This document shows, piece by piece, positions 24,843 through 39,100 of a DNA stretch of 64,000 nucleotides. Positions within the stretch are counted from its first letter, which is position 1. Every line of letters begins with the position of its first letter. The translations under genes were made by a program, and so were the position numbers. Below the pieces are notes generated by a model. The model was not told the DNA's origin. It saw only the letters and a program-made list of their open reading frames with translations, and made no database searches. This DNA is from Micropterus salmoides (lineage: Eukaryota; Chordata; Actinopteri; Centrarchiformes; Centrarchidae), in contig NW_024044459.1 of assembly GCF_014851395.1 (NCBI RefSeq), forward strand, positions 23,264,418-23,328,417. Direction: 5' to 3'.

Positions 24843-27800
24843 GAGGGGGCATTACAGTAATGGAGCGACTGAAGCAGAACGGTGCCATCCGTAGGCGCTC
24901 CACAGCAATTACAGGAAGGGAAGTCTGCCAAGGCAATCAGACACTCTTGTATACTAACTGTAGTGGTGACTTCTTGCTTGATGATGTAGTGATCTGTTAT
25001 AATTGTGTGGAATTGTGCCTGTGTTAGTTTAGGGGTACCACAAGTTGTTTGTCATGGGAGACTGCTATCATTCACTAACTCCTAGTAATACAGAGTGCCT
25101 CCCATAACTAGGCTGATGATGAATGTGTGTTTTAGGCAGCTGGACCAGAAGCCTTCACTGGAGATATAACAGTCAAACACACAGTATTGTTGAAAAATGA
25201 GCTGGTCCTAGAAAGCACCCGAGTTATTCCCAAACTATTGCACCACCAGAATTACTATGTGGACATCACATGGCCACCTATCCTGACCACCAGGCTGCCT
25301 CATACATGTGAATGAAAAGTACATGTTGAACTGCCTCACCATAACAAACCATTTGCAGCTTTCACACTGAAATCAAATGGCAAAAAAAACCTCACCTGGC
25401 TTCTATCAGGCGAGCTTCTCCACTAATTCTAATTCTTACATAGTAGCAGCCAAGTACTAGGAAGCTTAAACAGCCTTACTGCCTCAGTATGAAATGGTTC
25501 TCAAGGTAAATCTGGACACCTTTCATCATCACAGTAAGCAGACTGTACGGTCTTCCACGGCAGTCTGCCGTCACAGCAGCTGCAGTTGAAATTCCCCTCA
25601 AATGGCACAAATCATTTAATTCTAGCTTTTTTTTTGTCCATTAGTAAAATCCTTGATAAACTTTCCTCCAGTTCAGTTTATTTGGGTCTCTGCCAACGAA
25701 AATAATGGAATGCTCTGTCACTGCAGCAGATTTGTTGTGTTTTAAATGCCCTTTCTTTCCTCTTGGGTGTTGTGCCTTATTTAATCTGTACCTACTGTAG
25801 TTGTCTGTGAGAGAAAGTGGTGTTTTTATTCAGTAAAAAGGTTGAACATTCCCCCAATAAAGTGTTTCACTCATCCACATGGCTAATGCACAATTTGTGG
25901 CGACTGAATGAGGTGCATACTAATAAGTCACTTGGCAGCACCTCTTAATGTTAAGGCCTGCTCTCCATATTTTCTTTGTTTAAAAAAACCCCCCGGCATG
26001 CCTCATTACAACCCACCAGTGCTGCTGAGCACACAGCATGTTAAACAGTGACACCACAAGGATTTTCTGTTTCAATTTCCTCCCCTTCAGGGTACTTTAT
26101 CCAACTACCTATTGAGTCTAGAACCTGTAAATACGAATTTCACAGAATAAACGGTATAAAATTAAAGAATTGCAAGGCAAAAGTACAGTACACATTCATG
26201 GTCTACAAGTTGCATTTGTGACCATTGACCCCTGACAGTACAAGCTCAAGTAATAGTACATGTGAGAAATGTAGTTCTGCAGAAAAAAACACCATATGCA
26301 CTACACACTTTCAGCGTTGCTTATAAATATAATTTATTAATTGTCTTAAAAATTCTTTCTTACACTTTGTACAGAAAACAATTAGAGATAGAGAGGCAAG
26401 CATTCAGCAAGATTGAGCAAGATTCATGAAGCGTGCCAGAATTAGCTAAAATGGACCAACACTAACCCGCACTAATCAAATCAAATCACCCCTGATAGTA
26501 AAATAAAAATGCACTTACAAGCACAGCTCTAGTTATAGACTTCTATCATGATAACCAATGCCAAATTTGCATAGTAGACACTGCTTTTACAAAAAAGGAA
26601 AGGAACTTAAATAAAAACTTGAAACATACAAACTAGTATCTAACTGTACTGCTCTTTTTTATATTCTCAAATTTGCCAAATATAGCTGACAGTACACAAC
26701 TGTACATACCGTGGATAGAAAATATTTTTACATACTTTGATATCTTAACACTACTGCCTTCATTTTCACATCATGAAGGTTCACCTTCTGGAGGCCTACA
26801 TTTGCTCTCCTCATGAAAACTCCCCTTTTTCAGTCTAACAAACAGTCTACTCTGCTGGGACAACCGTAGACTGGGAACATGGCTAGGATCCGATTTTGGG
26901 TGAACGCAGTACACAGAACACAGTAACTGATAACTTTAATTTCTTCTCAATATTGTATTCTGCATTTTGAGTTCATGAGGGATGTTGGTGATTACATTGA
27001 AAGAGACACTGTCATGACCTTTGGGTTCATATTTTGTTCTGAAACAAACTGAATGGATGACTTGATGATTTAGGCTTTTATCCTCAAAATTCACACAACT
27101 CTTCCCTTTTGATTTCCTCACATCTGACAACAGCAGTTGAATTTTTTTTTAAAAAGTATACAAAACATCTGCTCTGTCATTTAACCACACACCTTTTCTA
27201 ATCTGTTTAATAAGGCCATCCAAAATGAAAACATATTTAATTTTGCGGCCCCTGTGTCCACTACCTCTGGTTTTACATCGATATAAGAGGTCAGATTTTC
27301 AACTCACATATTTCTGACCATCTACACAAAGAAAGAAAAATCTATGTGAAAAATCAATGTCTCAGGGTTTCCTCCAGTGTGGACAACAACAAGATGAAAT
27401 CTGTCATGAAGAGGTAAGAATCTGACCTTTAGTAGAGGTGTTAACTCAGCCTTTGTTTGTCAGCCCACTTGGATTTCTTTACACTATCTTCTTCAATATC
27501 TCCTCTCCATAGAGGATGGTCAGTTTCATATGGTGTCTCTCCAGGGTTCAGAGACGAAATATCTGAATTTGAATATTTTACATGTACGTTTTCTTTTAAC
27601 TAAATGTTCACACTGTCACTAAAGCCACTACAAATAAGGCTGCTTGTCTTTCCTCAAAGCAGACTCATTGGAGTCAACCCTTTTTTCATCAAACACTGTT
27701 GACCTGAGTCAATGCATACATTTGAAAGCCGTCCTTGGTTCTCAATGTTGTTCTGCAAAACACAAATATATTACACTTCATTTTACAAAGGCCCTTCAGT

Positions 27801-28248
27801 TGGTATCTCGACCTTTAGCTCTAAATTGCAGCTTTATCAACTAAATACACCATCAGTTGGAATGTTAGTTGCTGACAGAACATTGTTTTAGATAAAAGGG
27901 CAACTAACTGATATGTTACAGATTTTATCCTCCCTCCCACCTAAAAACATTAAAATGGAAACAAAAAATAATCATGTGAATGAAAAGAACACAATAATGA
28001 CCACTGAACAAAAATGTTGTGCTAATACAAGGTCATTAGAATGAACATGATAATCATGTATTTACACGTTTCAGAAGATCAAGGAAAACGTAAATGCTGT
28101 TATTCTTCAAAAGCCACTGGATGGTGCTAGTGACCAGCAAAGTCATGGTGGTGATCACAAATGAAATCACATGTGGCCTGATGGCAGATAACACAACTGA
28201 CATCCTGTGATGATGGGACACTGAAAATATTAGAAAAAAAAATAAAAC

Positions 28249-28287
<39 letters not shown>

Positions 28288-30010
28288 CTATATATATTTT
28301 AGTAAATGAAAATATGATTGATAAAATCTGTATATTGGGTACATTTAGCGGTAATGAATGATATCAGCTTTATTTTATTCACTAGCACATAATACTATGG
28401 TACTGTGTATATTACTGTTATATTGTTGTTAAAACAATTGTGTTTTCATTTCGAGTTCATCCCTTTTTGCTTCCTCTCTCTTTTCTCTGAGTTGGACCCT
28501 GTCCAGAAACAAGCCCCAACAATCTATCAAAGAGACTCCCGGATCTGTGGTTAACCAAATGCAATATCCATGGCTGGCATTCTACCATGCTGCATCACCA
28601 AAAGACTCCTCTTTGGCGAGGAATAAATCATCAGCATTACTGCAAATAGTATGTCAATACTTGATTTTAGGCTGAGATGCGTTTGTAGCTTGAAGATCAT
28701 CATTTCAATGGCTTGTGGTAAACCTCCAATAGGTGCTGAAATGTTTTTGCTGCTTGCTTATGCAAGCTTCTTAGTATAATGTACTGTACTATATTTTGCA
28801 TGAGAATGAATAGCTGGCAGTCTGCACCTTTGTCTCATTTATCTGTTTATCATAAGTGGAATCTTATATATACCTCAAAACAGACAATTTCTTAAGTCTG
28901 TCACAACCGTACACTACTATAAATGGCAAACAAAAAATAATTTTTTGCATGCATCCATCAAGGGTGTAACCGTCTTTAGGACTGGCTTCTTCAAGAACAT
29001 TAGAGTCATAAGTTAAAAACTACAGGACATAAAGTTCAGTTGCCTTTGACTTCTACATTTCCTGTGACCTGCATGATTTAACGTCTTGATACATTTTGGA
29101 GGAAATCCATGACTGTGATGCACAAAATCTAGTGACTCAGCCAAAAAGGGAAACCTGTTGTCTTGGGCTCATTTCTGGTCAGGATCCTTGATTGACACTG
29201 CTTAGCAAATTCTGTTAGCAGGAAATGATCCACACATATGGACAGCAGAATACATAGAGCGTTCCCTAGGAAACGATATAAAGACAACAAACTGTACTGG
29301 CAAACATGTACAGCTCACAAGGCTCACAAAAGAAGAGTGGGTTCTCTCCCCTCTCTCATTATCTGTTTTCCATCCTGTTACAGATGATCACATACGTCCT
29401 CTTCCATCATTTTATGTTCACATCTTCCCTTCCCTTTCTTTGTAATCAGTTTGGCTTCTCTCTGTGTTTACTCTCATCTAACTAAAGATTCTTGTCTCCA
29501 AGTCACCCTCTCTTATTTTCCTCACTCTACCTTCTCCCATTCTTTTGTAATCAGTTTAGCCTCTCTCTCCGTTTATGATTCTGTTCCATTCCTATAGAGG
29601 TTTTCAAGGTCAGTACCTCTGTTGCTTATTTTTTCTTTTCTCTGCTTCTCTTTGTTCAGTATACAATAACAGCAAGAGAACAACTGGTGTTACACTAGAC
29701 ATGGTCTTTTTTTGTTTTTAAGTGTGTGTATGTTTTGTTTGTTCCCGATAGACACTGTTTGTGTTGGGTTATCTCTCCTTAGGTCACAAACGACACTGCA
29801 ACGTTGCTCAAATAAACACACAAAGATACACACATAGTTCCACCACCAGCTCGAGCACATCCTTGTTCTGTCTATTGCCATGTCGGCACGATTACCATGG
29901 TTTTTAATTGGTGCTCAATCACCATTTTGACAACATTTCTTTTCATTGCCCTTGCTGCAGTATCAACCGTAGTGAATTCACGTGTAATCGTCTCCAACCA
30001 CGTTGCTTCA
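24843..30010. other. tail-to-tail spacer between bmpr1b and unc5c
   Basis: No coding exon is seen on either strand across about 5 kb of AT-rich sequence. It likely includes the long 3' UTR of unc5c. Minus-strand AATAAA hexamers occur at about 28369-28379 (two overlapping) and at 26333-26338, which would give 3' UTRs of about 1.6 or 3.7 kb. Plus-strand hexamers reach 26151, so long isoforms of the two genes would come within about 200 bp of each other. An AT microsatellite lies inside the spacer. Confidence 0.55.
28253..28285. repeat. (AT)n microsatellite
   Basis: About 16 AT units followed by AGGCTATATATA. If the unc5c 3' UTR extends this far, the repeat is transcribed. Confidence 0.9.
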
Positions 30011-30173
30011 TCAGTGTTCTGTTGTCATGGCGGTGAGGTTACCATCATGGCGACCCATCTCTTCCAGCACTGCAGCCAATTCATTTAGGTCTCCATCAGG
30101 GAAGTGCTGGGCCTCCCAGAGATCCAGGATCACACCCGTAGGACTGGACTTGGTGGCAAAGTAGTTCAGGTAC
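30011..30173 (-). CDS. unc5c: unc5c last exon: end of death domain and stop
   Basis: Completes the split Arg, then YLNYFATKSSPTGVILDLWE, AQHFPDGDLNELAAVLEEMG and RHDGNLTAMTTEH, with stop TGA at 30013-30011. The last dozen residues differ from the human end (RHETVVSLAAEGQY), which is the usual variable spot. Confidence 0.97.
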
Positions 30174-33100
30174 CTGGATGATGAGGGACAAAAGATATGT
30201 TAAGCAGAATTCTCTCACTTTCAACTGTCGTAAGGCTCGTGCAGACCACACGACTTTCAGCGTCGTCATATTGCTGTGCTTTTCAGACTACGCCATTTGC
30301 TGTCTTGTAACGGGAGTTCACACTACGTGACTGACTGGTGACGGGTCACACACCACACTAGCTGACAAAAGACTCTGTCACCCAAAGGCTGGTCTCCAAA
30401 CCACGTTTTGTCAAGAAAACACGTGAAAAAGAAAAGGGAAATGACGTAAAACTACACACAAAACAGGAGTTGTTTATTATTATAAAGATAAAAATGATAA
30501 AGAATATGGTGAAATAATGGATTGGCACACACAGGCAGCAGGGATTGTCTGTGCTACAGAGAGAGCTGAAGGTGAGTAAAAAGTAAAAAGAGTTTTTGTA
30601 GTATCTGCTATCTGCTATAAAGCTGCTATCATTGGCTGCCAATGTCAAGTCGGCCTCCAGATATTTAGCAGTAGCGCAAGTGCCGATCGATCGCTGATTT
30701 GCTCCCAAACACAGAATTATCACATCAATAAATGATAATAAATAAAAAATTTTTTTACACATTTTCATAGAATACAAATGAAAATAGAAATAAATGATTT
30801 CTTAGCTTAGATGAATATGGATGATGGGTCATACAATAACCGCATATTATAGTATGAAATAATAACCAGTTATGTAATCTGGGATATTGATTTTCTTTTT
30901 TTTCTTTTTTTTTTTTTTTTCTGTTGCTATGGCACTATTCACACAAGTATGTGGTAATATTACCACATCACACAACAAAAAATACAGCAGATCATCAAAA
31001 AATAACTTTTACACAACTGTAAGTATTCCTGACATTGACTGAGTACAACAAAAACATGTAGAAAGACATGTTTCACATGGAAATACATTATGTTCATACA
31101 AAGTACATGCATAACTTTGGATAAGATTTTCTTCTGTATTTTTAAAATACCTTTTACTTTCATTCATTGCTCATTGCTCATGCTCATTGGTCCTAATTGA
31201 TGGTTGCCAAATCATTTACTTAATAAACATGTATGCATTGTTGTTTATATTGCCTGATATGTTCAGATTTAAAACTTTAGAATCACCACCCTAAGGCGTG
31301 AGATTTTTATGTGGCCTCAGTGGGATTTAAACCAACAACCTTAGTGCAAGTAGCTTAGTGCTTTAACAAACAGAGCCACAAAGGACCACTGCAACAATTA
31401 CAGTATGTACAATACAATACTGTAAAATACACTACATGATTATCATCCATAATTATTGTTGTAGTATTTGTTACATTTGATTAGACAAAACCTATATGTT
31501 GCAATACTGTAAAATACAGTAAAGGTTTGTTTCTTGCATCAGTGACTGTAGAGGATGTCGTCATTGATCACAACTTGATTACATATAGGATAGATATTAC
31601 GGAAATGATAGATTCTGTAAATGTGGGGTAAGTGTATTGCCTAATGTGAAAACTGTGTCATCTGTCTTTTACAGTACAGTAGCATACTACTTTCAGCACT
31701 CCTAAGGCGATTTGAAACATGTATCTTGAATTGTTTGTTATTGGATTCACTGGTAGTTAAAATAACTAAGCTGAAAAGATACCATTATGTGTGTTTTGGT
31801 GATTATACCATTTGTTCTCATGACATTTCACAAGAAACTTATATTTTGAATTTTGTGTGGTGAGAGATGTTTACAATTCAAATTAATGCCAATGAAAAAT
31901 ATTCTGAATTTTACTGTGGACAGGTGACAAATTGGACCCTTTTATTTATTACTAATGCTATAGAAGTTATGTAAATGTAATGAATTTGTATGTGCCGTGA
32001 CTCTGATTTATAAGCTAAAATCTTGTTGAAAACTCCTGATATCTGACAAAACAGCAAGACAATCAGAACAAGAACTACCTATAAAGGAACACCCTTGATT
32101 ACATCCTGAATACAACATGATATAAAATGTAACGAGTGAAGGACAAAATCAAATGTGGCAGGTGAATCCTTTTTAGAAAAGTTGCCATCATGTATGTTCA
32201 GTTCCAAACCTTTTAAACAAATAAGAAAAATAAACGCATTGTTGTAATTGCATTAGAGCACAGAAACGTGCCAACAAGTCTACAGGGAGGAAAATGTTCA
32301 TAGTAATGGTAAATACTAAAGCTGAGTCAAGTACACAATGGCTGCAGAGGAAAAGTCAGACGCTGAGCCATCTGTGACAAAGACCTCAATGCTGCTTTAG
32401 TGGAAAAGCCATCAGATTGGAGTCCCATGGGGATAAAAATGAGACTCTGTAAATCCTGTGATTGTACTGTTGGCACACTCTGGTACTGTTTAAACACAAC
32501 CAGAGTCATGTACTTCACTCCTCTGCTCCTTTCTGTCTCTAATCCAGCAGTTTCTCCTCTTTTTCATATTTTCTGTCACTCAAAACATCTAATAAGCTAT
32601 TTTCATTACTTTCTTTCTTACTTTGTTACTTTCTTTCTCACTCTCTGTCCCAGTCTCCAACTGTCTGCAGTACGTGAAAAGAGGTATCCTGCTGTTAAGT
32701 GAACTGAATTGCTGAGATCCACCTTTTGTTGTTTGTTTCAGTACAATAGACCAAAATGTTCAAAATTCTCTGTTTGTTTGTCTATGTCTGTGTGCAAGTG
32801 CGCACAGCTCAGGTTTCACTCCTTACATTTACATGAGTATGGTAGTTTTGCGAGAAGAGATTGATGTGACGGGAAAGCATGAGTCATACTTTGAAGTCAA
32901 ACAGACATGACGTGGCGGTTACAAGAGCAGAGAGGACAAAGGATGGTATTTCCTTGTTAAACCATTTTATCATGCTCCTTTTGAAGAGTAGCTTTTAGTG
33001 GAGATGTGGAAGTAAACAACAATTTGGCTAGCTGTCCATTTTTCACAATATTTGGTGCCCACATTAACAAACTACATCATGGGCTGGCCGCCTGTTAGCA

Positions 33101-36100
33101 TAATGAGGTGCACTTGTGCCCAATTATCCTCTCAATATCTGCTTCTGCTTCAGTAGCTGATGGTAAATGGACCTCCGGACTGAATTATCGAGTCACACGT
33201 CTGGGGATAAAGATGCTACCTGTGAGTCAGATGCAAATAGACAACTGCACCTTTACTATTTACTGTCGGTGCATGGAAGTCCAGCAGTGCTTTATTTTAC
33301 TCAAACTCTACAGGGATGCATGTCAAAAATAATGAAATGTTTTGAAATTGAGTTACCAGACTTTTTGTGCACAGTTTAGAGTACAGATGTACGTTCTATA
33401 AGAAAAGATTAGTTGTCAATGTGATTTTGCCTCTGTGGTATTTGTATGGGCATTGTATCTTTGCGTCCATTGACATACAATAAGGGACAGAATAAGAACA
33501 AGAATAACATTCCAAAAAGACTGATTCAACTCAGTAGAGCTGCACCATTTCAATTCACAGAAATTGACTCAAAGCTCAAAACTTAAAGAGGTGAGACAGG
33601 CCACCTTGATGAGCTGCCATCAGTCCCCGCCCCCTCCTCCAAACCAAGCAAAACACCTAAGAGAAGCATACAAATAAATTATAAAACAAATGTGTGTGTG
33701 TGTGTGTCACCTGTCAAGGTTGAGTTTGTGGGCCAGCATCCTCCAGTCATTGCCTCTGGTCTGTGGTGCATCTAGACTGCCACACAGCTTCTGTCTGATG
33801 GATAAAGGAATGCGGAAGGCATTGGGCCCCACTAAGGTTGTGATATTACTGGCTGGGTCCATCAGGGATGTGTCTATGCACTGGAGCTCCTGGAAAGTGA
33901 GACAGAAACCGGTCAATTCTTGGTTTAATTTAAAATGTTTAATCAACAGAGAAATTAGGTGTCTACATATTTTCTACAGTGGAGACACAAAATAACAGGG
34001 ATGGAGCTATGAACACTATACCAAAAAGCCTTAAAAGTAACATGGATCATGCATCCTTGTGGCAACATTGGTAAAGTTAAAGCCATCATATTTCGACTTC
34101 AAATATGTCACAATCTCGGCCCTTCTGACAAAGATTCTGCTCGTCTCTCTGCTCCTTGCCTTCAGTGTGACCAATTAAATATAAGTCATTAATACAAGAG
34201 TGAACCAAACACAAAACTATGCTTCCAATCACACTCTCTCTCTCTCCTTTCATTGTCGATCTCTTTCTAAACCTTCATCCCATTAATCTGCCACTCCTGG
34301 GCTGAAAGGAGGCAGCGGTCTAATGAATGTGGCTTGGCAGAGGGAAACAACAACTGCCACTGTTGATGTGAATGATTATTATTTACTGCATCTACTTAGC
34401 TCCAATTTACAGCAGAAAGCTTTCTGCTGCTAGAGATTGAATGACTGATGCAAAGGGGCATCACTGTTTGTCTGTTGAAATAATAAATGCTTTAAATCTG
34501 CTTTACTTTTCATTTTTAAACATGCAGGACACTGCTGGGTTGGTGGATTGTCTACAGCATTTTATTTAACACATGCACATGGAGACTTGCTGAAATTTTC
34601 TTTAGCTTTTCCGCCTCCTAATCACCATGCTTGCTAAACATCCCATGTGATCATAGTAATTATTTTGTAAGACTAGGTATGGCTTATTAAAAATGGATTA
34701 CAACTGATCACATAACAAAATATTTAGGCTGTTTGTTTTGTTTTTATTTGTCAGAAGGCATAATGAAGTAAGTAGAGAATCACATTAGGAAGTGCAGGTG
34801 AAATACGAGATGGGTCATTATGCTTTCTTTCACTGTGTGATTTTTCCAGCTCTCACATTTTAATAACTGCAAGAGAGAAGACACACCGGCAAATCATCAC
34901 AATTTATTTCAGTGAATCCACACTTAAAAGGCAAAAAACGCAGTCCCCATGTGTGTCTTTCTGCAGAGTCGAGCCCCCACTACTGCCAAAAGGTTTAATG
35001 CAGCAAACAGTACCAGCATGAACACTGTGGCCTATTTGTATTGTTGTTGATCCGACCCCTTTAGTACCCCCTTCACAGAGCCAGTCTTGCCCAGTTAGTG
35101 CGGTTCATTTGCGCTGATGTGAAAGCTGTCAATCAAACTCTGGTGCGGACCAAACTACCGCAGGGATACTGCAGACTATAGAACCAACCACAGGATTTTA
35201 CTATAGCAGATATGTGATTTTAGCAATATTTCAAAAGCTAAACTACTAATAAATCCATCTGCTGATCTGTTCAGGAAGCGATCTAAATAAATTAAAATGA
35301 AATAAATGAGCTGTATGTAGCTGTATGTGTCCCTGTAGCCTATATATTTATACAAATCATTTGGTAACCAACACGTGTGTCAGCAACTATGTATTTTTAG
35401 CTGAATGATAGGTAAAAAGCTAAATATGCTGTGATCCCAAAGTAATAAGCCCCAGATCATTACTGTACAAGATGCCTCCTCTTCATCCTGTCTTTACATC
35501 ATTATTCACAACATGCGGTACTAATAATGAGTTATTTCTTTGTGAGCTCTTCGTGACAACAAAAAACATAAATATACACATCAGAAGGATTAAAGTGCTG
35601 CATACGTTTGTGTTTATGTAATAAAAATGAATATCAGACAAATATATTGTAATCAGATTTTTTAACCTCTCAAATATTGATATCAATATCGGACTATAAA
35701 AATCTAGTATTAGTCGGGCTGCAGTGCATAACCCTTGACAGGATGACATAAAAGTGGTGACAGGATGGCTGAGACAAGTGAAAAATGGGAAAGTAAGCAG
35801 TGGTTCTCATTTTGCTCAGTGACCAATGCTGGAGGAGTAAATAAAATCTGTGTAACCACACCTGCGGCTGCAAAATAATAAAAAACATATATCCCTCTTT
35901 GTAAACGTACCTGCTTAAACAAGGGTTAAAAAATTCTCAAGTGCAACGCTATCATCTATGAACACCATGGGAGAATTCAAAGCAGCGACAAGAACTGTCT
36001 GACCTTCGACCAAAACTGTTCGCACACACACATACACACGCAGAGACACACACAGTGAGTGACTTTGTGGTTACATGGCCTAGCAAAATCAAAGACGAGT

Positions 36101-39100
36101 TATTCCACTCATGTTATGTGACCTCTAGCCCCAGTATGAATGATTGAACAGAGTCACAGAACCATAGCAGGAACCCTGACTGTCTGACAGACTGTGAAAA
36201 ACTTAGTGACTTTAGGACCTTTAGTACGGGAATGTAGGAGTTAGTAGAAGGACTCCCCCCCGGCCCCAGTGTGTGTGACTGTGTTTATCACTTTTTAGTG
36301 TTTTTTTAAATCTCTCAGTATCCTGCCCTTGTCCAGTGTGAGTGAAAGTTGTCTTCTGCCGTTTTCTTGTACATACAGGCACTAACCAACAAACAGCCTG
36401 TCTGTTTTGCTGCATGCGTTTGGATTTCTACTAACTTACCTCCTCCAGTGTGTTGCTGAGCTGAAAGATCTGTCCTTCTCCTTCCACCTGCCGCACACAC
36501 AGTTTGCAGCTGATCTCTGTGGTGGCTGAGCTCAGTCTCTCCAGGGTAAAGGTACAATGAAGAGTTCTCTGACTGCCACTCCAGACCTGGTAGAATGGGA
36601 TCTCCTAGAAAAAGCACAAATAAAAATTGACAGCAAATTTTGACTCATTAGACAGGTAACCTGATAAGTCAAAGTATTTTTGAACTGTGGCTATGACATT
36701 GATAGAATGAATGGCTGCACCCCGTAAAAAATGGAATTTGTCGCTAATCTTTAATCCTTGTGGATACTTAAGGTGAATAATAAATAATAATAATATATAA
36801 TAATAATTTACTCTGGACCAAAGCACAAAACATACAAAATGTACCTTGACACAAAGCCTTACAATAGTACATCCTTATGTGACTAAATATAAGTGGTACT
36901 ATATCATTATACAGAATATTCTACACCACCTAAAATGTCTTTACATGTATGTGGGTGTGTATATCCCTCTCACCTGATACTTTGCGAGGAGTTTGCTCTT
37001 CCAGTGTGTGTGTGGCACGTCGTGTATGGACAGTCTCAGGTTGTGTGTGCTGTCTTTAAAGTTCAGAGTCTTTGGCTCATCCAGAAGCTTCCCTCCCATT
37101 TGGGTCTCCATCTGAAGAACCTCCTGCACAAAAAACAACAAAAGAAAAAACTACTTTGCTTCTATCTTGCTCACTGAACCATTTGTTTTTCATGCAGACT
37201 GTAGAAAGCCTTAGATTTATCTAGCTTAATTACTCCAGACAGTGCTGTCTTGGATGTTGCCTTGAAGTTGACGGCACCATGAAATAGCTGAAACACGAGA
37301 ATGTTTTCATTAAGATCTCATCACAAACCTCTGTAGCTATATTCCTTGGATTTAAGCAAAGCTTGGCTCTGCTAACTGCACTGAACATTAAGATACTCCA
37401 TACAAACCTTGATTAATAATGCACCACCACTCAAAGTACTGCTGTTGTGAGATGTGGAAATGAAGCATATCTCTAATGTCAAACGGTACAATTAAATTAC
37501 TTCTATTGACTTTAGAAGATGACCTCAATCATCATATTACTTTTGAAAATACACAAATTGAATTCTGATTATTTAAGATTTTTCCCATTACCCCTTCTCT
37601 TTTTGCTAGCATGTTAAGACAACAACCACTACATTTCCTTGTGCACACTATTTATAGTTTTAAGGATACTGGAACTACTACCTCCCTCAAAACAGATTCA
37701 AAGGGTGGTGCACTGAACGTGAATTTTTGTTTTAATTTAATATCTTGGATTTCCATTTGATGTCCATTTTGTAAGGCAAAGGAGGCAGCACATTTTACTT
37801 TGCTATGCTGCAGTTAATAATAATACATTGCACACACAGTCCTGTGGGGATTTTTGCTCATCCTTTGCAAATTGACTTTTGTATATCAACTAAGCCCACA
37901 CCGAGAGAGTACTAAGAAAGTATCTGTGCCCTACAAACACACCGGAATGCAAAATGGTAAACACACATATTGATAACATCAATGTATTTACAGGCTCTTG
38001 AACTGTTGCCTACAGATCCACTTAAATGAACAAATTAATACACACACACACAAACCCTCAGTTATTTCTGATGGAAGAATAAGTTATCAGTACGACTTCT
38101 GATGCCTCCTACAACCCTTTCAAAATAATCAATTCATCCTTCCCATCATCTTCCCACGCGCCAGCTCTATTGTAGATTTACAGCAGAGACTTCCCCCCTT
38201 TGAAACGCAAAGAGATCACTTATACTACACAAAGTCTCCACCATTAAAAAGTCCACCTTTGAACTTTGTTTTCGAGCTACAATTGCTTGTTTGAAATGGA
38301 AAAATGGAAAAAAAAGAGTGTGCGCTGATGTTTGTGTGAGCGTGCGCATGGCTGTGTGCCACCCTGACACTTGACTTATCATTGCATGCATAAATTACCA
38401 ATGTTAATCTCCCGTATCAGATGGTCCCTCCAGTGCTTTGAATTTGTTTAAATTCCAAAGCATCGTTATTTTGACATTGTTTGACCCTGTTTTGTTTACC
38501 GCTCCACAGAAAGAACTAGAGGTGAAAAAAAAACTTTAAAACTATTTATGACTCTAGACAATCATTTCTCTTTAAGCTATAATACATTTTATTTCAAATG
38601 CTAATTACCATGGAACAGTCTAAGCATGGGAAGGTCCAAGAGAGAACAAAAGAAGAACTAAAGAACACAACAGAGCAGTAGGCCTAAAATGTCACACACC
38701 TCTTCTCTACCTGCGCTGATATTCAATACGAACTTGGCAACTGTGCATACTGTAGATACATACTATATGTCTATACTATGTATGCATGTGTGCACATACA
38801 GTCATCATCAACACTTTACCTTGAGTGCATCCTGTGTGTCATCCAGACAATAGACCCTGATATGATAGTCCAAAGTTGTGCAGGAGACGGGTCCAAAAAC
38901 AGCCAGTTTGAGCCTCTTGGCGGCTGCCTTACAGACTGACTGGCCCACCAGGCAGTAAGTCCCCAGTGTCTCTGTTAGGATGTGACATGCCTCCGAGTCC
39001 ATCTGCACATAGCAGGGGGTAGTGAAGTTTTCCTCTCCCACTACAACCACATCCTGTAGGAATCATACACACATACACACAAAGTCACATTTTTAGACTT

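Larger units (their letters stand above)
30174..33710 (-). other. unc5c: last unc5c intron
   Basis: Non-coding, AT-rich, 3,537 bp. Apart from the repeat-like fragment and tRNA-like element listed separately, it has a poly-T/poly-C-interrupted run near 30,895-30,922. No additional exon is evident. Confidence 0.7.
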
